Positions 22,814 through 32,269 of a stretch of 64,000 nt of DNA are shown one piece after another. The notes under the pieces are model-generated. The model saw only the letters and a list, made by a program, of their open reading frames with translations. It did not search any database and was not told the origin of the DNA. Made by a program: the position numbers and the translations under genes. Numbering within the stretch: position 1 is the first letter of the stretch; the number at the start of each line of letters is the position of its first letter. Source of the DNA: Flavobacteriaceae bacterium (GTDB lineage Bacteria; Bacteroidota; Bacteroidia; Flavobacteriales; Flavobacteriaceae); the NCBI GenBank assembly GCA_029238215.1, contig JAQWGN010000001.1, forward strand, positions 48,411 to 112,410, in the 5' to 3' direction.

Positions 22814-23737
22814 ATGAGCGAATTAAGCGTTAAGCACTTACTGGGCATTAAATACCTTAATGAAGCTGACATTCAACTTATTTTTGAAACAGCGACACAA
22901 TTTAAGGAAGTCATTAATAGACCAATCAAAAAAGTCCCTTCCCTTCGCGATATCACAATAGCTAACCTTTTTTTTGAAAATAGCACACGTACGAAGCTTT
23001 CTTTTGAACTTGCTCAAAAAAGATTATCTGCTGATGTAATAAACTTTGCTGCTTCAAATTCCTCACTTAAGAAAGGTGAAAGCTTGATAGATACTGTAAA
23101 TAACATCTTGTCGATGAAAGTAGACATGGTTGTTATACGTCACTCTAGTCCTGGAGCTGCAAGCTTTTTGGCACAACATGTAGATGCAGCCATCATAAAC
23201 GCTGGTGACGGAGCCCATGAACACCCGACTCAAGCCCTTTTAGATACGTTTTCTATAAAAGAGCGTCTTGGTGAGGTGGCTGGTAAAAAAGTTGTCATCG
23301 TTGGAGACGTATTGCATTCAAGAGTCGCTTTGTCTAATATTTTTGCATTACAAAAACTGGGTGCCGAAGTTAAGGTTTGTGGCCCTTCAACGCTTATACC
23401 AAAGCATATTACCAGCTTGGGGGTAACTGTTGAACCTGATATAAGAAAGGCACTTCAATGGTGTGATGTTGCCAATGTGCTTCGAGTACAGTTTGAGCGC
23501 ATGTCGGCGAGTTATTTCCCATCCAACAGAGAATACACTTCTTTTTACGGAATTACCGCTCCTATGCTAAAGTCGCTCGATAAAGAAATTGTAATCATGC
23601 ATCCTGGCCCAATTAATCGAGGTGTTGAACTCTCAAGCGAAGTAGTAGATTCTAATCAAGCAATCATCTTAGACCAAGTAGAAAACGGTATGGCAATTCG
23701 TATGGCTGTACTTTATTTGTTAGCATCAAAAAAATAA
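22814..23737 (+). CDS. pyrB: Aspartate carbamoyltransferase catalytic subunit
   Basis: FFENSTRTKLSFELAQKRL, GDGAHEHPTQALLD, MHPGPINRGVEL. Confidence 0.97.
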   Translation: MSELSVKHLLGIKYLNEADIQLIFETATQFKEVINRPIKKVPSLRDITIANLFFENSTRTKLSFELAQKRLSADVINFAASNSSLKKGESLIDTVNNILSMKVDMVVIRHSSPGAASFLAQHVDAAIINAGDGAHEHPTQALLDTFSIKERLGEVAGKKVVIVGDVLHSRVALSNIFALQKLGAEVKVCGPSTLIPKHITSLGVTVEPDIRKALQWCDVANVLRVQFERMSASYFPSNREYTSFYGITAPMLKSLDKEIVIMHPGPINRGVELSSEVVDSNQAIILDQVENGMAIRMAVLYLLASKK

Positions 23738-23739
23738 TC

Positions 23740-24081
23740 ATGCAAGTAAATCAAGAAGAAAACGCCATGCTATTTTCTTGGGAAAAAACTGATCCCAAAG
23801 GGGTAGATTTTAAAAACAAAATTAAGGGGTATTATAAGAATCTTAGTGATAAGAACGTCATTATTGATTTATCTGCTTTCCCCAAACTTAACCTTGCTGA
23901 CATCTTGAGTTTCAAAGAATTGAGTGATTATCATAAACAAGAAATTAAAAAGTCATTTGTGATTGTTATTGGGACTTTTAATGCAGATGATATACCCAAC
24001 GAAATATCAATTGCTCCTACCATAAACGAAGCGTTAGATATTGTTGATATGGAGGAAATTGAACGTGATCTTGGATTCTAA
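23740..24081 (+). CDS. STAS-like small protein
   Basis: 113 aa; KNVIIDLSAFPKLNLADILSFKELSDYHK resembles a STAS strand-helix pattern; overlaps the rnz start by one nt. Confidence 0.6.
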   Translation: MQVNQEENAMLFSWEKTDPKGVDFKNKIKGYYKNLSDKNVIIDLSAFPKLNLADILSFKELSDYHKQEIKKSFVIVIGTFNADDIPNEISIAPTINEALDIVDMEEIERDLGF

Positions 24082-24983
24082 TGAAACTTACTATTCTAGG
24101 ATGCCACTCTGCAAGTCCGCATAAAAATAAAAACCCTAGCGCACAGCTCCTTGAAATAAAAGGACATCGTTTTCTTATTGATTGTGGTGAAGGTACTCAG
24201 GTTCAGCTTCGGAAAGCTAAAGTTTCATTTGCACACATCAAACATATTTTTATTTCTCACTTACATGGGGATCATTTTTATGGGTTGCCAGGCTTAGTTT
24301 CTTCATTTAGACTCTTGGGTCGTGAAGCACCACTTCACATATATGGTCCTAAAGGAATTAAAGAAGCATTAACCTTGTTGCTTAAGTTAGCCAATTCATG
24401 GACTAATTTCCCGTTGCATTTTCATGAACTAAGCAGCGATTCTTCAGTTTGTATTTTTGAAGATAATGAAGTTTCAGCCCACACAATTCCACTAAATCAC
24501 CGAGTGTATACCAATGGATTTTTATTTGCAGAAAAGAAAGGCTTGCGTCGCGTAAATATTGAAAAAGCTAAGCAAGAGAATGTTGATACAAGTCAGCTTC
24601 GTTTATTACAATTGGGTCAGGATATTACACTTGAATCTGGGATTGTTGTTAAAAATAAGGCAGTTACTTTTGATCCAGAAACGCCTAAAAAATACGCTTA
24701 CTGTAGCGATACCGCCTACCTTCCTGCTATTGTCCCTTTATTAAAAGGAGTAGACTGGTTATATCATGAAGCTACTTTTTTGGAACAGCACGCTTCTCTA
24801 GCCTTACAAACCAAACACAGCACGGCACGTCAAGCTGCTACAATTGCCCATGATGCAAATGTGGGTCGTCTTATTATAGGGCATTATTCGTCTCGATATA
24901 AAGATATTTGTTTGTTTGAAGAAGAAGCAAGTCAAGTTTTTAAGAACGTTACATTAGCATCCGACGGATTAGTTATTTCTTAA
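24081..24983 (+). CDS. rnz: Ribonuclease Z
   Basis: FISHLHGDHFYGLPGL metallo-beta-lactamase motif; DCGEGTQVQL; ATFLEQHASLALQTKHSTARQAA. Confidence 0.95.
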   Translation: MKLTILGCHSASPHKNKNPSAQLLEIKGHRFLIDCGEGTQVQLRKAKVSFAHIKHIFISHLHGDHFYGLPGLVSSFRLLGREAPLHIYGPKGIKEALTLLLKLANSWTNFPLHFHELSSDSSVCIFEDNEVSAHTIPLNHRVYTNGFLFAEKKGLRRVNIEKAKQENVDTSQLRLLQLGQDITLESGIVVKNKAVTFDPETPKKYAYCSDTAYLPAIVPLLKGVDWLYHEATFLEQHASLALQTKHSTARQAATIAHDANVGRLIIGHYSSRYKDICLFEEEASQVFKNVTLASDGLVIS

Positions 24984-25007
24984 CGTTAGGTTTTGTATTT
25001 TTATGGG

Positions 25008-25655
25008 ATGAATAGGTCTCTTTCAGATTTACGTAAATCATATACAGCAAATAGCATTGATGAAGCAAACCTTCCAACTGCCCCCATGCAGTTATTTTCT
25101 CAATGGTTTCAGGAGGTAACTGAGGCTGGAGGAGTAGACGAAGTAAATGCCATGACATTAAGCACGGTTGATGCTAGTGGTAAGGTTTGGGGACGTGTGG
25201 TGTTACTTAAAGATATTATTGACGAGAGTTTTGTTTTTTATACCAATTATGATAGTGCTAAAAGTCTAGCCTTGTTTAACCATCCTAATATTAGTTTATC
25301 TTTTTTTTGGCCAAATCTTGAACGGCAAGTAATAATCTCAGGTATTGCCAAAAAAGCATCTGCATTGATCTCAGACACATATTTTAAGTCACGTCCGAGG
25401 GGAAGTCAATTGGGAGCGCATGTTTCCCCACAAAGCCAACCCATTGCTTCCAGGCAAGTATTAATGGATGCATTGGAATCAATTACTAAAAAATATGACG
25501 GAAATGCAATTCCTCGTCCTGAAAATTGGGGTGGGATTATTGTTGAAGCACAACAAATTGAGTTCTGGCAAGGAAGACCTGATCGACTCCACGATCGTAT
25601 CTTATATTCTAAGGGGAATGATGGTTTATGGTCCTTAACGCGAATAGCGCCATGA
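25008..25655 (+). CDS. pdxH: Pyridoxamine 5'-phosphate oxidase
   Basis: MTLSTVDASGKVWGRVVLLKD, NISLSFFWPNLERQVIISG, FWQGRPDRLHDRI, WSLTRIAP C-terminus. Confidence 0.96.
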   Translation: MNRSLSDLRKSYTANSIDEANLPTAPMQLFSQWFQEVTEAGGVDEVNAMTLSTVDASGKVWGRVVLLKDIIDESFVFYTNYDSAKSLALFNHPNISLSFFWPNLERQVIISGIAKKASALISDTYFKSRPRGSQLGAHVSPQSQPIASRQVLMDALESITKKYDGNAIPRPENWGGIIVEAQQIEFWQGRPDRLHDRILYSKGNDGLWSLTRIAP

Positions 25656-26134
25656 AAACATGGATAATGATGCGGCATGGTAAGTCTTCTTGGGAATCTA
25701 ATGTTGCCGATCTTGATCGTCCTTTAAACATACGAGGTATAGATGACGCCCATCGTATGGGAGTTTTTTTGACATCTAAAAACCTACCTATTGACGCTGC
25801 GTATAGTAGCCCAGCAGTTCGAGCAGCTCACACCGCTCTAATCGTTACTAAAGAATTAGCGCTTCCGTTACATAAGTTGCGTTTCAGTAAGATGTTATAT
25901 GACTTTAGTGGTGATCAAGCCCTTGAGTTTATACGATGCCTTCCCGATGATCAGAATACGGTAATTACTTTTGGACATAATCACGCCTGTACATCACTTG
26001 CGCATGACCTTGGAGGGGTAACTGATGAAAACATTCCTACAGCAGCAGCCGTCCTTTTTCGCTTTAATGTATCTTTGTGGTCATCCATTACAACAGGAAA
26101 AGCACAATGCTATTTCCCTAAAATGATTACATAA
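25628..26134 (+). CDS. SixA-like histidine phosphatase
   Basis: MMRHGKSSWESNVADLDRPLNIRG; ITFGHNHACTSLAHDL. The true ATG is probably 25652. Confidence 0.88.
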   Translation: MVLNANSAMKTWIMMRHGKSSWESNVADLDRPLNIRGIDDAHRMGVFLTSKNLPIDAAYSSPAVRAAHTALIVTKELALPLHKLRFSKMLYDFSGDQALEFIRCLPDDQNTVITFGHNHACTSLAHDLGGVTDENIPTAAAVLFRFNVSLWSSITTGKAQCYFPKMIT

Positions 26135-26136
26135 CG

Positions 26137-28179
26137 ATGGAATTCCCATTTGTAAATCGTGAAATAAGTTGGTTAGACTTCAATAGGCGCGTACTTCAAG
26201 AGGCGCAGGATGCTAGCGTCCCCCTAATTGAACGTATCCGATTTATTGGTATTTTTTCAAATAACATGGATGAGTTTTTTAAAGTGCGTTACGCAACTGT
26301 CAAGCGCATGGCTCAAGTAGAATCAGCTACACAAGGAGAAGACCCGAAAAATAGCGAGGAATTGCTGCAGGAGATCACACAAAAGACAATCGCACTACAA
26401 GAAGAAAGCTTTAAGACGATACAACAAATTACAGAGGCTCTTGAAAAGGAACATATTTTTGTTTTAGACGAAAAATCCATTGATGCAGATCACGCAGAAT
26501 TTGTCCACCAATATTATAATGAAAATGTTAGCTCAGAGCTACTTACCGTGCTTATTAACGAAGAAACTCGAATGCTTAATGGTAAGGGTAACAATGTTTT
26601 TCTTGGTGTAAAGGTTGAACAAGAAGGAGTTCAAGAACCTTTGTTTGCCCTTATTCATATTCCTAGCCATCTTAAACGAATTATCGTTCTACCTTCTAGA
26701 GGGAAGGACCAATATGTTATGTTACTTGATGACTTAATTAGACATCAAATGGAGCATATTTTTAAAATATTTTCTCCTAAAAGCATTAGTGCACACATGG
26801 TTAAATTTACTCGGGATGCAGAATTAGATTTCGATGACGATTTAAATAAAAGCTATGTTGAAAAAATTGCATCTAGTGTTCGTGAGCGCGTAGAAGGAGA
26901 CCCGGTTCGCTTTGTTTATGACAAGAATATTGCGAATGATACGCTTGCTCTTTTACTTGATAAATTTCAAATTGGCTCTCGCGATAGTATTATTCCCGGT
27001 GGGCGCTATCATAACCGCCGCGATTACATGAAGTTTCCAAGTCTTGGGCGTACCGACTTGCTTTACGCTAAGAATGCTCCGTTAAAAATATCGGGCTTTT
27101 CGTTGTCTAAAAGTATATTGGCACAAATCAAAGAAAGAGACTATCTGCAGTATGCTCCATATCACTCTTTTGCTTATGTGGTACAGTTTTTAAGAGAAGC
27201 ATCACTAGACCCCAAGGTTAAAAGTATATATATAACTATTTATCGACTATCTGACGATTCACAAGTCGCTAACGCACTTATTCAAGCTGCTCGAAATGGC
27301 AAACGTGTTACTGTGCAAATTGAGCTTCAAGCACGGTTTGATGAAGCAGCAAACATCCGCTATGCAGAGTTGTTACAAAATGAAGGTGTACACCTTGTTT
27401 TCGGAATACCCAGTCTTAAAGTGCACTCAAAAATTTGTGTAATTGAACGTTATGAACAAGAAAAACTAAAACGATATGGTTTTATAAGTACGGGTAATTT
27501 TAATGAATCTACGGCTAAAATTTACACGGATTACACCTTGTTTACTGCTAACCAACAAATTCTTAAAGAGGTCAATAAAGTATTTACATTTTTAGAAACC
27601 ACATATAAAATACCTTCACACAAGCACTTGCTTATTTCTCCTTTTTCAACTTCAAGTGGATTAAAAGAACGCATCAATCGCGAAGCTAATTTTGCACGTG
27701 CTGGAAAAAATTCCTTAATACGTATTAAGATAAATAATTTAACCAATTATGAAATGGTTGAAAGCTTGTATGCAGCAAGTCAAGCTGGAGTTCAAATCCG
27801 AATGATTGTTCGAGGAATATGTTGCTTAGTTCCTGGAGTAAAAGGCATAAGTGAAAACATTGAGGTCATAAGTGTTATTGACCGATTTTTAGAGCATCCT
27901 AGAATGATTATTTTTGAGAATGATGGTAATAGAGATGTTTTTATTTCTTCAGCTGATTGGATGACACGAAATTTGGATAACCGCGTTGAGGTTTCTTGCC
28001 CCATTTACAATAAAGATATTCAACAAGAACTTATTGATACTTTTGAATTAAGCTGGAATGATAATGTTAAAGCCAGATGGGTCAATGATCCAACAAAACC
28101 AACTTACCGAACAAATGGTGCCGTTTCTTTACGTTCTCAAGAAGCTACGTATGCATACTATAAAAATAAAATCCATTGA
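26137..28179 (+). CDS. ppk1: Polyphosphate kinase 1
   Basis: NREISWLDFNRRVLQEAQD; VHSKICVIER and ISTGNFNESTAKIYTDYTLFT; ISSADWMTRNLDNRVEV. Confidence 0.97.
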   Translation: MEFPFVNREISWLDFNRRVLQEAQDASVPLIERIRFIGIFSNNMDEFFKVRYATVKRMAQVESATQGEDPKNSEELLQEITQKTIALQEESFKTIQQITEALEKEHIFVLDEKSIDADHAEFVHQYYNENVSSELLTVLINEETRMLNGKGNNVFLGVKVEQEGVQEPLFALIHIPSHLKRIIVLPSRGKDQYVMLLDDLIRHQMEHIFKIFSPKSISAHMVKFTRDAELDFDDDLNKSYVEKIASSVRERVEGDPVRFVYDKNIANDTLALLLDKFQIGSRDSIIPGGRYHNRRDYMKFPSLGRTDLLYAKNAPLKISGFSLSKSILAQIKERDYLQYAPYHSFAYVVQFLREASLDPKVKSIYITIYRLSDDSQVANALIQAARNGKRVTVQIELQARFDEAANIRYAELLQNEGVHLVFGIPSLKVHSKICVIERYEQEKLKRYGFISTGNFNESTAKIYTDYTLFTANQQILKEVNKVFTFLETTYKIPSHKHLLISPFSTSSGLKERINREANFARAGKNSLIRIKINNLTNYEMVESLYAASQAGVQIRMIVRGICCLVPGVKGISENIEVISVIDRFLEHPRMIIFENDGNRDVFISSADWMTRNLDNRVEVSCPIYNKDIQQELIDTFELSWNDNVKARWVNDPTKPTYRTNGAVSLRSQEATYAYYKNKIH

Positions 28180-29063
28180 GAATATCAAAATATGCTGCTA
28201 TTGATATCGGGTCTAACGCGGTTCGCTTATTTGTGAGTAACGTTATTGAACAAAAAAACAAGCCTACATTATTTACAAAGAATGCAATGATTAGGGTTCC
28301 TATTCGTTTGGGGCAGGATACTTTTTCTCACGGTTCCATAGGAATGCCAAATCAACAGCGAATGATAGACGCAATGCATTCATTTAAAATGCTTATGAAT
28401 ATTCATGGTGTTTCGCATTATATGGCATGCGCTACTTCCGCCCTTAGAGAGGCTAAAAATGGAAAGCAGCTAATTAAAAAAATCAAAAAGGAAACTGAAG
28501 TTGAGATAGAACTAATTGATGGTAGTCGTGAGGCTGAAATTATAGCAATGACTGACCTTTATGATATAATGGAGCCCCAAAAAGCATATTTATTTGTTGA
28601 TGTTGGAGGTGGTAGTACAGAATTGTCAGTTATTCTTAACGAGAAAACAGTTGCTTCCAAATCATTTAAAATAGGTACAGTTCGTCTACTAAATAAAATG
28701 GTAAAGGATAGCGAGCTAAAGGCCTACAAAAATTGGATTTCAAAACATACTAAATCAATTGATCATATTTCTGTTGTGGGGTCAGGGGGCACTATAAATA
28801 AGGTGTTTAAAATGTCTGGCACGAAAATAGGAAGGCCATTGTCTTATATGTTGCTTTCTGAACAGTATGAGTTTCTTAAAAGACGGTCCCAAAAAGAATT
28901 GCTCATTGATTTGAAGTTAAACCCTGATCGTGCTGATGTAATTGCCCCTGCAGTTCATATTTACCTACTAGCAATGAAGTATAGTGGCGCTAATGAAATT
29001 TTTGTGCCTAAAGTTGGCCTTGCTGATGGTATGATAAAATTGTTGTACAAAGAGCTTCACTAA
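28176..29063 (+). CDS. Ppx/GppA-type exopolyphosphatase
   Basis: AAIDIGSNAVRLFVSN; LFVDVGGGSTELSVI; overlaps the ppk1 stop. Confidence 0.92.
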   Translation: MRISKYAAIDIGSNAVRLFVSNVIEQKNKPTLFTKNAMIRVPIRLGQDTFSHGSIGMPNQQRMIDAMHSFKMLMNIHGVSHYMACATSALREAKNGKQLIKKIKKETEVEIELIDGSREAEIIAMTDLYDIMEPQKAYLFVDVGGGSTELSVILNEKTVASKSFKIGTVRLLNKMVKDSELKAYKNWISKHTKSIDHISVVGSGGTINKVFKMSGTKIGRPLSYMLLSEQYEFLKRRSQKELLIDLKLNPDRADVIAPAVHIYLLAMKYSGANEIFVPKVGLADGMIKLLYKELH

Positions 29064-29075
29064 CGTCAATATCAC

Positions 29076-30830
29076 TTAATATTCGAGATTAAAAGTGGTT
29101 TTGAAGAGCTCAATTATTGGCTTTTTTGCCTTTATTTCTTTGAATTTGTCCTCTGCTGTGTAAACGAATTTTTTATCTTCTTTTTCATCAACATGTATGT
29201 GTATACTGAGATGGTCATTTTTTAGTCGTTCACGAAGTGACCGTAGCAAGATGCTATTTTGCTTTTCGAGTTCCACACGATTTGTGTCGTTAGTTACAGT
29301 AAGATGAATCTCTGTTTGATTTTTTAGGCGTGGTATGTCCAGTTGTAATAAGGCAACCATATTACGTTCTCCTTTTTGAACCATTTCCTCAGTATATATA
29401 TTCCATGAAGCTTCTAGCGCTTCTTGATCAACATCCTCATTACGCATGATACCTTCCGCTGATGTTTCCTCTGTTTTATTCTGATGTTCTTTTTGGACAC
29501 GTAAACTTGAAAGTGACAATCCAGAAACGCTACTTTTTATCTTTAGGTCGAGTTGAATGGGCGCATCTTCACTTTCAATAATTTCGGGTATTGATTGTTC
29601 TGGTTGACTTATTGAAATATTTTCGTCTAAAGTAGGGGAGGTGACAGGTTTTACAACTTCTTCAATAGGTACAGTAATGTCTTTAGATTCAGCATGAGTT
29701 TCTGAAGGAGTTGATTTTGGTGTACTTCCTGGTTGATGTGGCTTTATGTACGATTTAACCTTTTTTTTTTCGCCTTCTTCTAACGAGGCAATTTGCATTA
29801 AACACAGTTCAACCTGTAAATGCTGATTTAAGCTGCTTTTGTATTGCAGTGCATAGGTGTTTGTTAGCGTTAATGCTTGCAATAAAAAAGATGCGGACGC
29901 AGCTTCTGCTTGGGCTAAAAATTTAGCCTCAGTTTCTGGACCTACTTCCAACAATGTTGCTGTTCCTTTATTTTGGCACATTAACAAATCTCTAAAGTGT
30001 TTTGAAAGTCCGTTAATAAAGTGATAGCCATCAAAACCCAAATCAATGATTTCGTTAAAGTTTAATATAGATTGGTGAAGATCACCACTGATTAATAGTG
30101 ATGTGATTTTCAAATAGCTATCATAATCCAATATGTTTAGATTAACTGACACATGTTTTGCTGTAAGGGTAGCGCCAGAATAACTTACCATACGGTCAAA
30201 AATAGAAAGTGCATCACGCATTGCTCCATCTGCCTTTTGCGCAATTAGGTGTAATGCCTCGGCTTCTGCGTCTACTCCTTCACGGCTAGCAATAGTTTTT
30301 AAATATTCCTCAGCGTCTTTTATGCTAATGCGTTTAAAATCAAAAATTTGACAACGCGATAAAATTGTAGGAATAATTTTTTGCTTTTCAGTAGTTGCCA
30401 AAATAAAGATGGCGTGCTGTGGTGGCTCTTCAAGTGTTTTTAAAAAGGCATTAAACGCTGCAGAGCTAAGCATGTGTACTTCATCAATGATATAAACCTT
30501 ATAAATTCCTTTTTGAGGGGGGATGCGAACTTGCTCAATCAGATTTCTAATATCAGCAACAGAGTTATTTGAAGCAGCGTCTAGCTCAAAAACATTGAAG
30601 GCAAAATCTTCGTTTGGATCTACTTCTCCAGTGCCGCTATTTATCTTCTTAGCAAAAATTCGAGCACAAGTCGTTTTTCCAACACCACGGGGTCCACAAA
30701 ATAACATTGCTTTGGCAATTTTCCCCAAATCAATAGCGTTTTGTAAGGTTTGCGTAATGGCCTGTTGGCCCACAACATCCACAAAGTTTTGCGGTCTGTA
30801 TTTTAAGGCCGATACAACAAATTCACCCAT
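29076..30830 (-). CDS. dnaX: DNA polymerase III subunit gamma/tau
   Basis: RPQNFVDVVGQQAITQTLQNAI, CGPRGVGKTTCARI, IDEVHMLSSAAFNAFLKTLEEPP. The ORF track extends to 30878; MGEFVVSALKYRPQ at 30830 is the likely start. Confidence 0.95.
   Translation of the reverse strand: MGEFVVSALKYRPQNFVDVVGQQAITQTLQNAIDLGKIAKAMLFCGPRGVGKTTCARIFAKKINSGTGEVDPNEDFAFNVFELDAASNNSVADIRNLIEQVRIPPQKGIYKVYIIDEVHMLSSAAFNAFLKTLEEPPQHAIFILATTEKQKIIPTILSRCQIFDFKRISIKDAEEYLKTIASREGVDAEAEALHLIAQKADGAMRDALSIFDRMVSYSGATLTAKHVSVNLNILDYDSYLKITSLLISGDLHQSILNFNEIIDLGFDGYHFINGLSKHFRDLLMCQNKGTATLLEVGPETEAKFLAQAEAASASFLLQALTLTNTYALQYKSSLNQHLQVELCLMQIASLEEGEKKKVKSYIKPHQPGSTPKSTPSETHAESKDITVPIEEVVKPVTSPTLDENISISQPEQSIPEIIESEDAPIQLDLKIKSSVSGLSLSSLRVQKEHQNKTEETSAEGIMRNEDVDQEALEASWNIYTEEMVQKGERNMVALLQLDIPRLKNQTEIHLTVTNDTNRVELEKQNSILLRSLRERLKNDHLSIHIHVDEKEDKKFVYTAEDKFKEIKAKKPIIELFKTTFNLEY
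29761..29770 (-). other. A10 slippery run in dnaX (coding strand GAAAAAAAAAAGGTTAA)
   Basis: Ten Ts on the + strand; contains A AAA AAG. The -1 frame reads GGT TAA (immediate stop), the +1 frame TTA AAT CGT ACA TAA. Confidence 0.7.
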
Positions 30831-30906
30831 GAGGTAAATATACATAAACTCATCTTTTGTATGATAAGTAAATGACATTCAAATTGTATAAAAGTGTATT
30901 TTTGCA

Positions 30907-31193
30907 CAGCAGGCCTCCTTATCGCTCCGTTTACGGAGAGGAAAGTCCGGACACCATAGCGCAGCATACCGGGTAACACCCGTCGTTTCGATTTATCGAA
31001 ATAGGACCAGTGCAACAGAAAGCAAGTACAGTTCGGCTGTAGTGAAACCAGGTAAACTCTATGCGGTGAAACGCCATGTAAACCAACGTTTAGGATAGCG
31101 CGTCCAAGTTGGAGGGTAGGCGGATTGAGCGATGCAGTAATGCATCGTCTAGATTAATGATAGGGCACGACAGAATCCGGCTTATGGCCTGCT
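30907..31193 (+). ncRNA. rnpB: RNase P RNA, class A
   Basis: Conserved GAGGAAAGTCCGGACACC near the 5' end and ACAGAATCCGGCTTAT near the 3' end; terminal helix agcaggcc/ggcctgct; T-tract follows. Confidence 0.95.
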
Positions 31194-31196
31194 TTT

Positions 31197-31613
31197 TTAT
31201 TTGTTTGTAGGAATTTTTAACGTATCAAAAAATGATTCTTCAGGCTCCCATAACTCTATAGCATTTCCCTCGGGATCCAAAAGATGTATAAACTTACCGT
31301 ATGGATAGCTCGTTATTGAATCAATAAATTCTATTCCAATAGTTGTCAATTTTTCAACAAGTTTTTCGAGGTGCTGTACCCTGTAATTAATCATAAATGG
31401 TTTAGCCGAAGGCTCAAAATATTCAGTGTCGTTTGAGAACAGAGACCAATGAATGTATTTTATTTTATCTGGAATTTTTGGGTGACGCATTTCAAAAGTA
31501 GCTCCGTAATCATTTAGGATTAGTCCTAAGTGTTTTGCATACCATTGTTGTAATTTTTCAGGTTCTTGAGCTTTAAAGAAAATGCCACCAATACCTGTGA
31601 TTTTTGGTTTCAT
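31197..31613 (-). CDS. VOC-family / glyoxalase-like protein
   Basis: MKPKITGIGGIFFKAQEPEKLQQWYAKHLGL; LLDPEGNAIELWEP. ATG at 31613 preferred over 31664. Confidence 0.88.
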   Translation of the reverse strand: MKPKITGIGGIFFKAQEPEKLQQWYAKHLGLILNDYGATFEMRHPKIPDKIKYIHWSLFSNDTEYFEPSAKPFMINYRVQHLEKLVEKLTTIGIEFIDSITSYPYGKFIHLLDPEGNAIELWEPEESFFDTLKIPTNK

Positions 31614-31648
31614 AAAAATGCGATTTGGAATATTTAATATACGACTTA

Positions 31649-32269
31649 TTATTTGAACGTACATTTTTTAAGTAAACCGATGCTTTCCGGCCCTTGATTA
31701 AAGAGTAAGTCAAGGATAGATAAATCAGTAATGAATCCATTTTTTTCAGTAAAGACTTGGGTATAATGTATTGCGGCAATTTTCGATTTCTTTTTATGAT
31801 TTTGTAGTTCACGCAAATCAGTTTGATTTGGGTTTTTCTCAAACATTGTGGTTAGAATTACTTTGTTAGAGCATCCCAAGAGTTCACGCAATACATTAAA
31901 GTATGCCGTGTTAAAACTGTATAAGTTTGTAAATGAACTATGGTATAAAAAATAAAGTTGATCTTCATAAAACTCAAAATACGGCGATGAACGATATGCA
32001 GATTGAAGCGACTTCCAATGTTGCGATTGCCATGGAAAGCGATTGTCTATTTCTACGTTGTTATACTTTTGGAAACCAGGTTTCCCCAAGTGCATTACGG
32101 GAATTGAAAGCATAAGCTTTCCATTTGCCCCGTGAATATACATGCGGTTGCGTTGTGTTTGTTTTTGGTAATTATCCTGCTGCTCTAAATAAATAGTTTT
32201 TGCTTGAGCCATATACGCCCAAAGAGTAACAGAGCCAGTGTAAGTTAGTGGAGCAACCATAGCGTCCAC
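31649..32269 (-). CDS. WbqC-family protein
   Basis: YLEQQDNYQKQTQRNRMYIHGANGKLMLSIPV; WQSQHWKSLQSAYRSSPYFEFY. Confidence 0.85.
   Translation of the reverse strand: MDAMVAPLTYTGSVTLWAYMAQAKTIYLEQQDNYQKQTQRNRMYIHGANGKLMLSIPVMHLGKPGFQKYNNVEIDNRFPWQSQHWKSLQSAYRSSPYFEFYEDQLYFLYHSSFTNLYSFNTAYFNVLRELLGCSNKVILTTMFEKNPNQTDLRELQNHKKKSKIAAIHYTQVFTEKNGFITDLSILDLLFNQGPESIGLLKKCTFK

Noticed and set aside
30879-30906. Possible Bacteroidota promoter before rnpB (TATTTTG)
   Set aside because: One nucleotide short of TAnnTTTG and no suitably spaced TTG; not confident enough to call.
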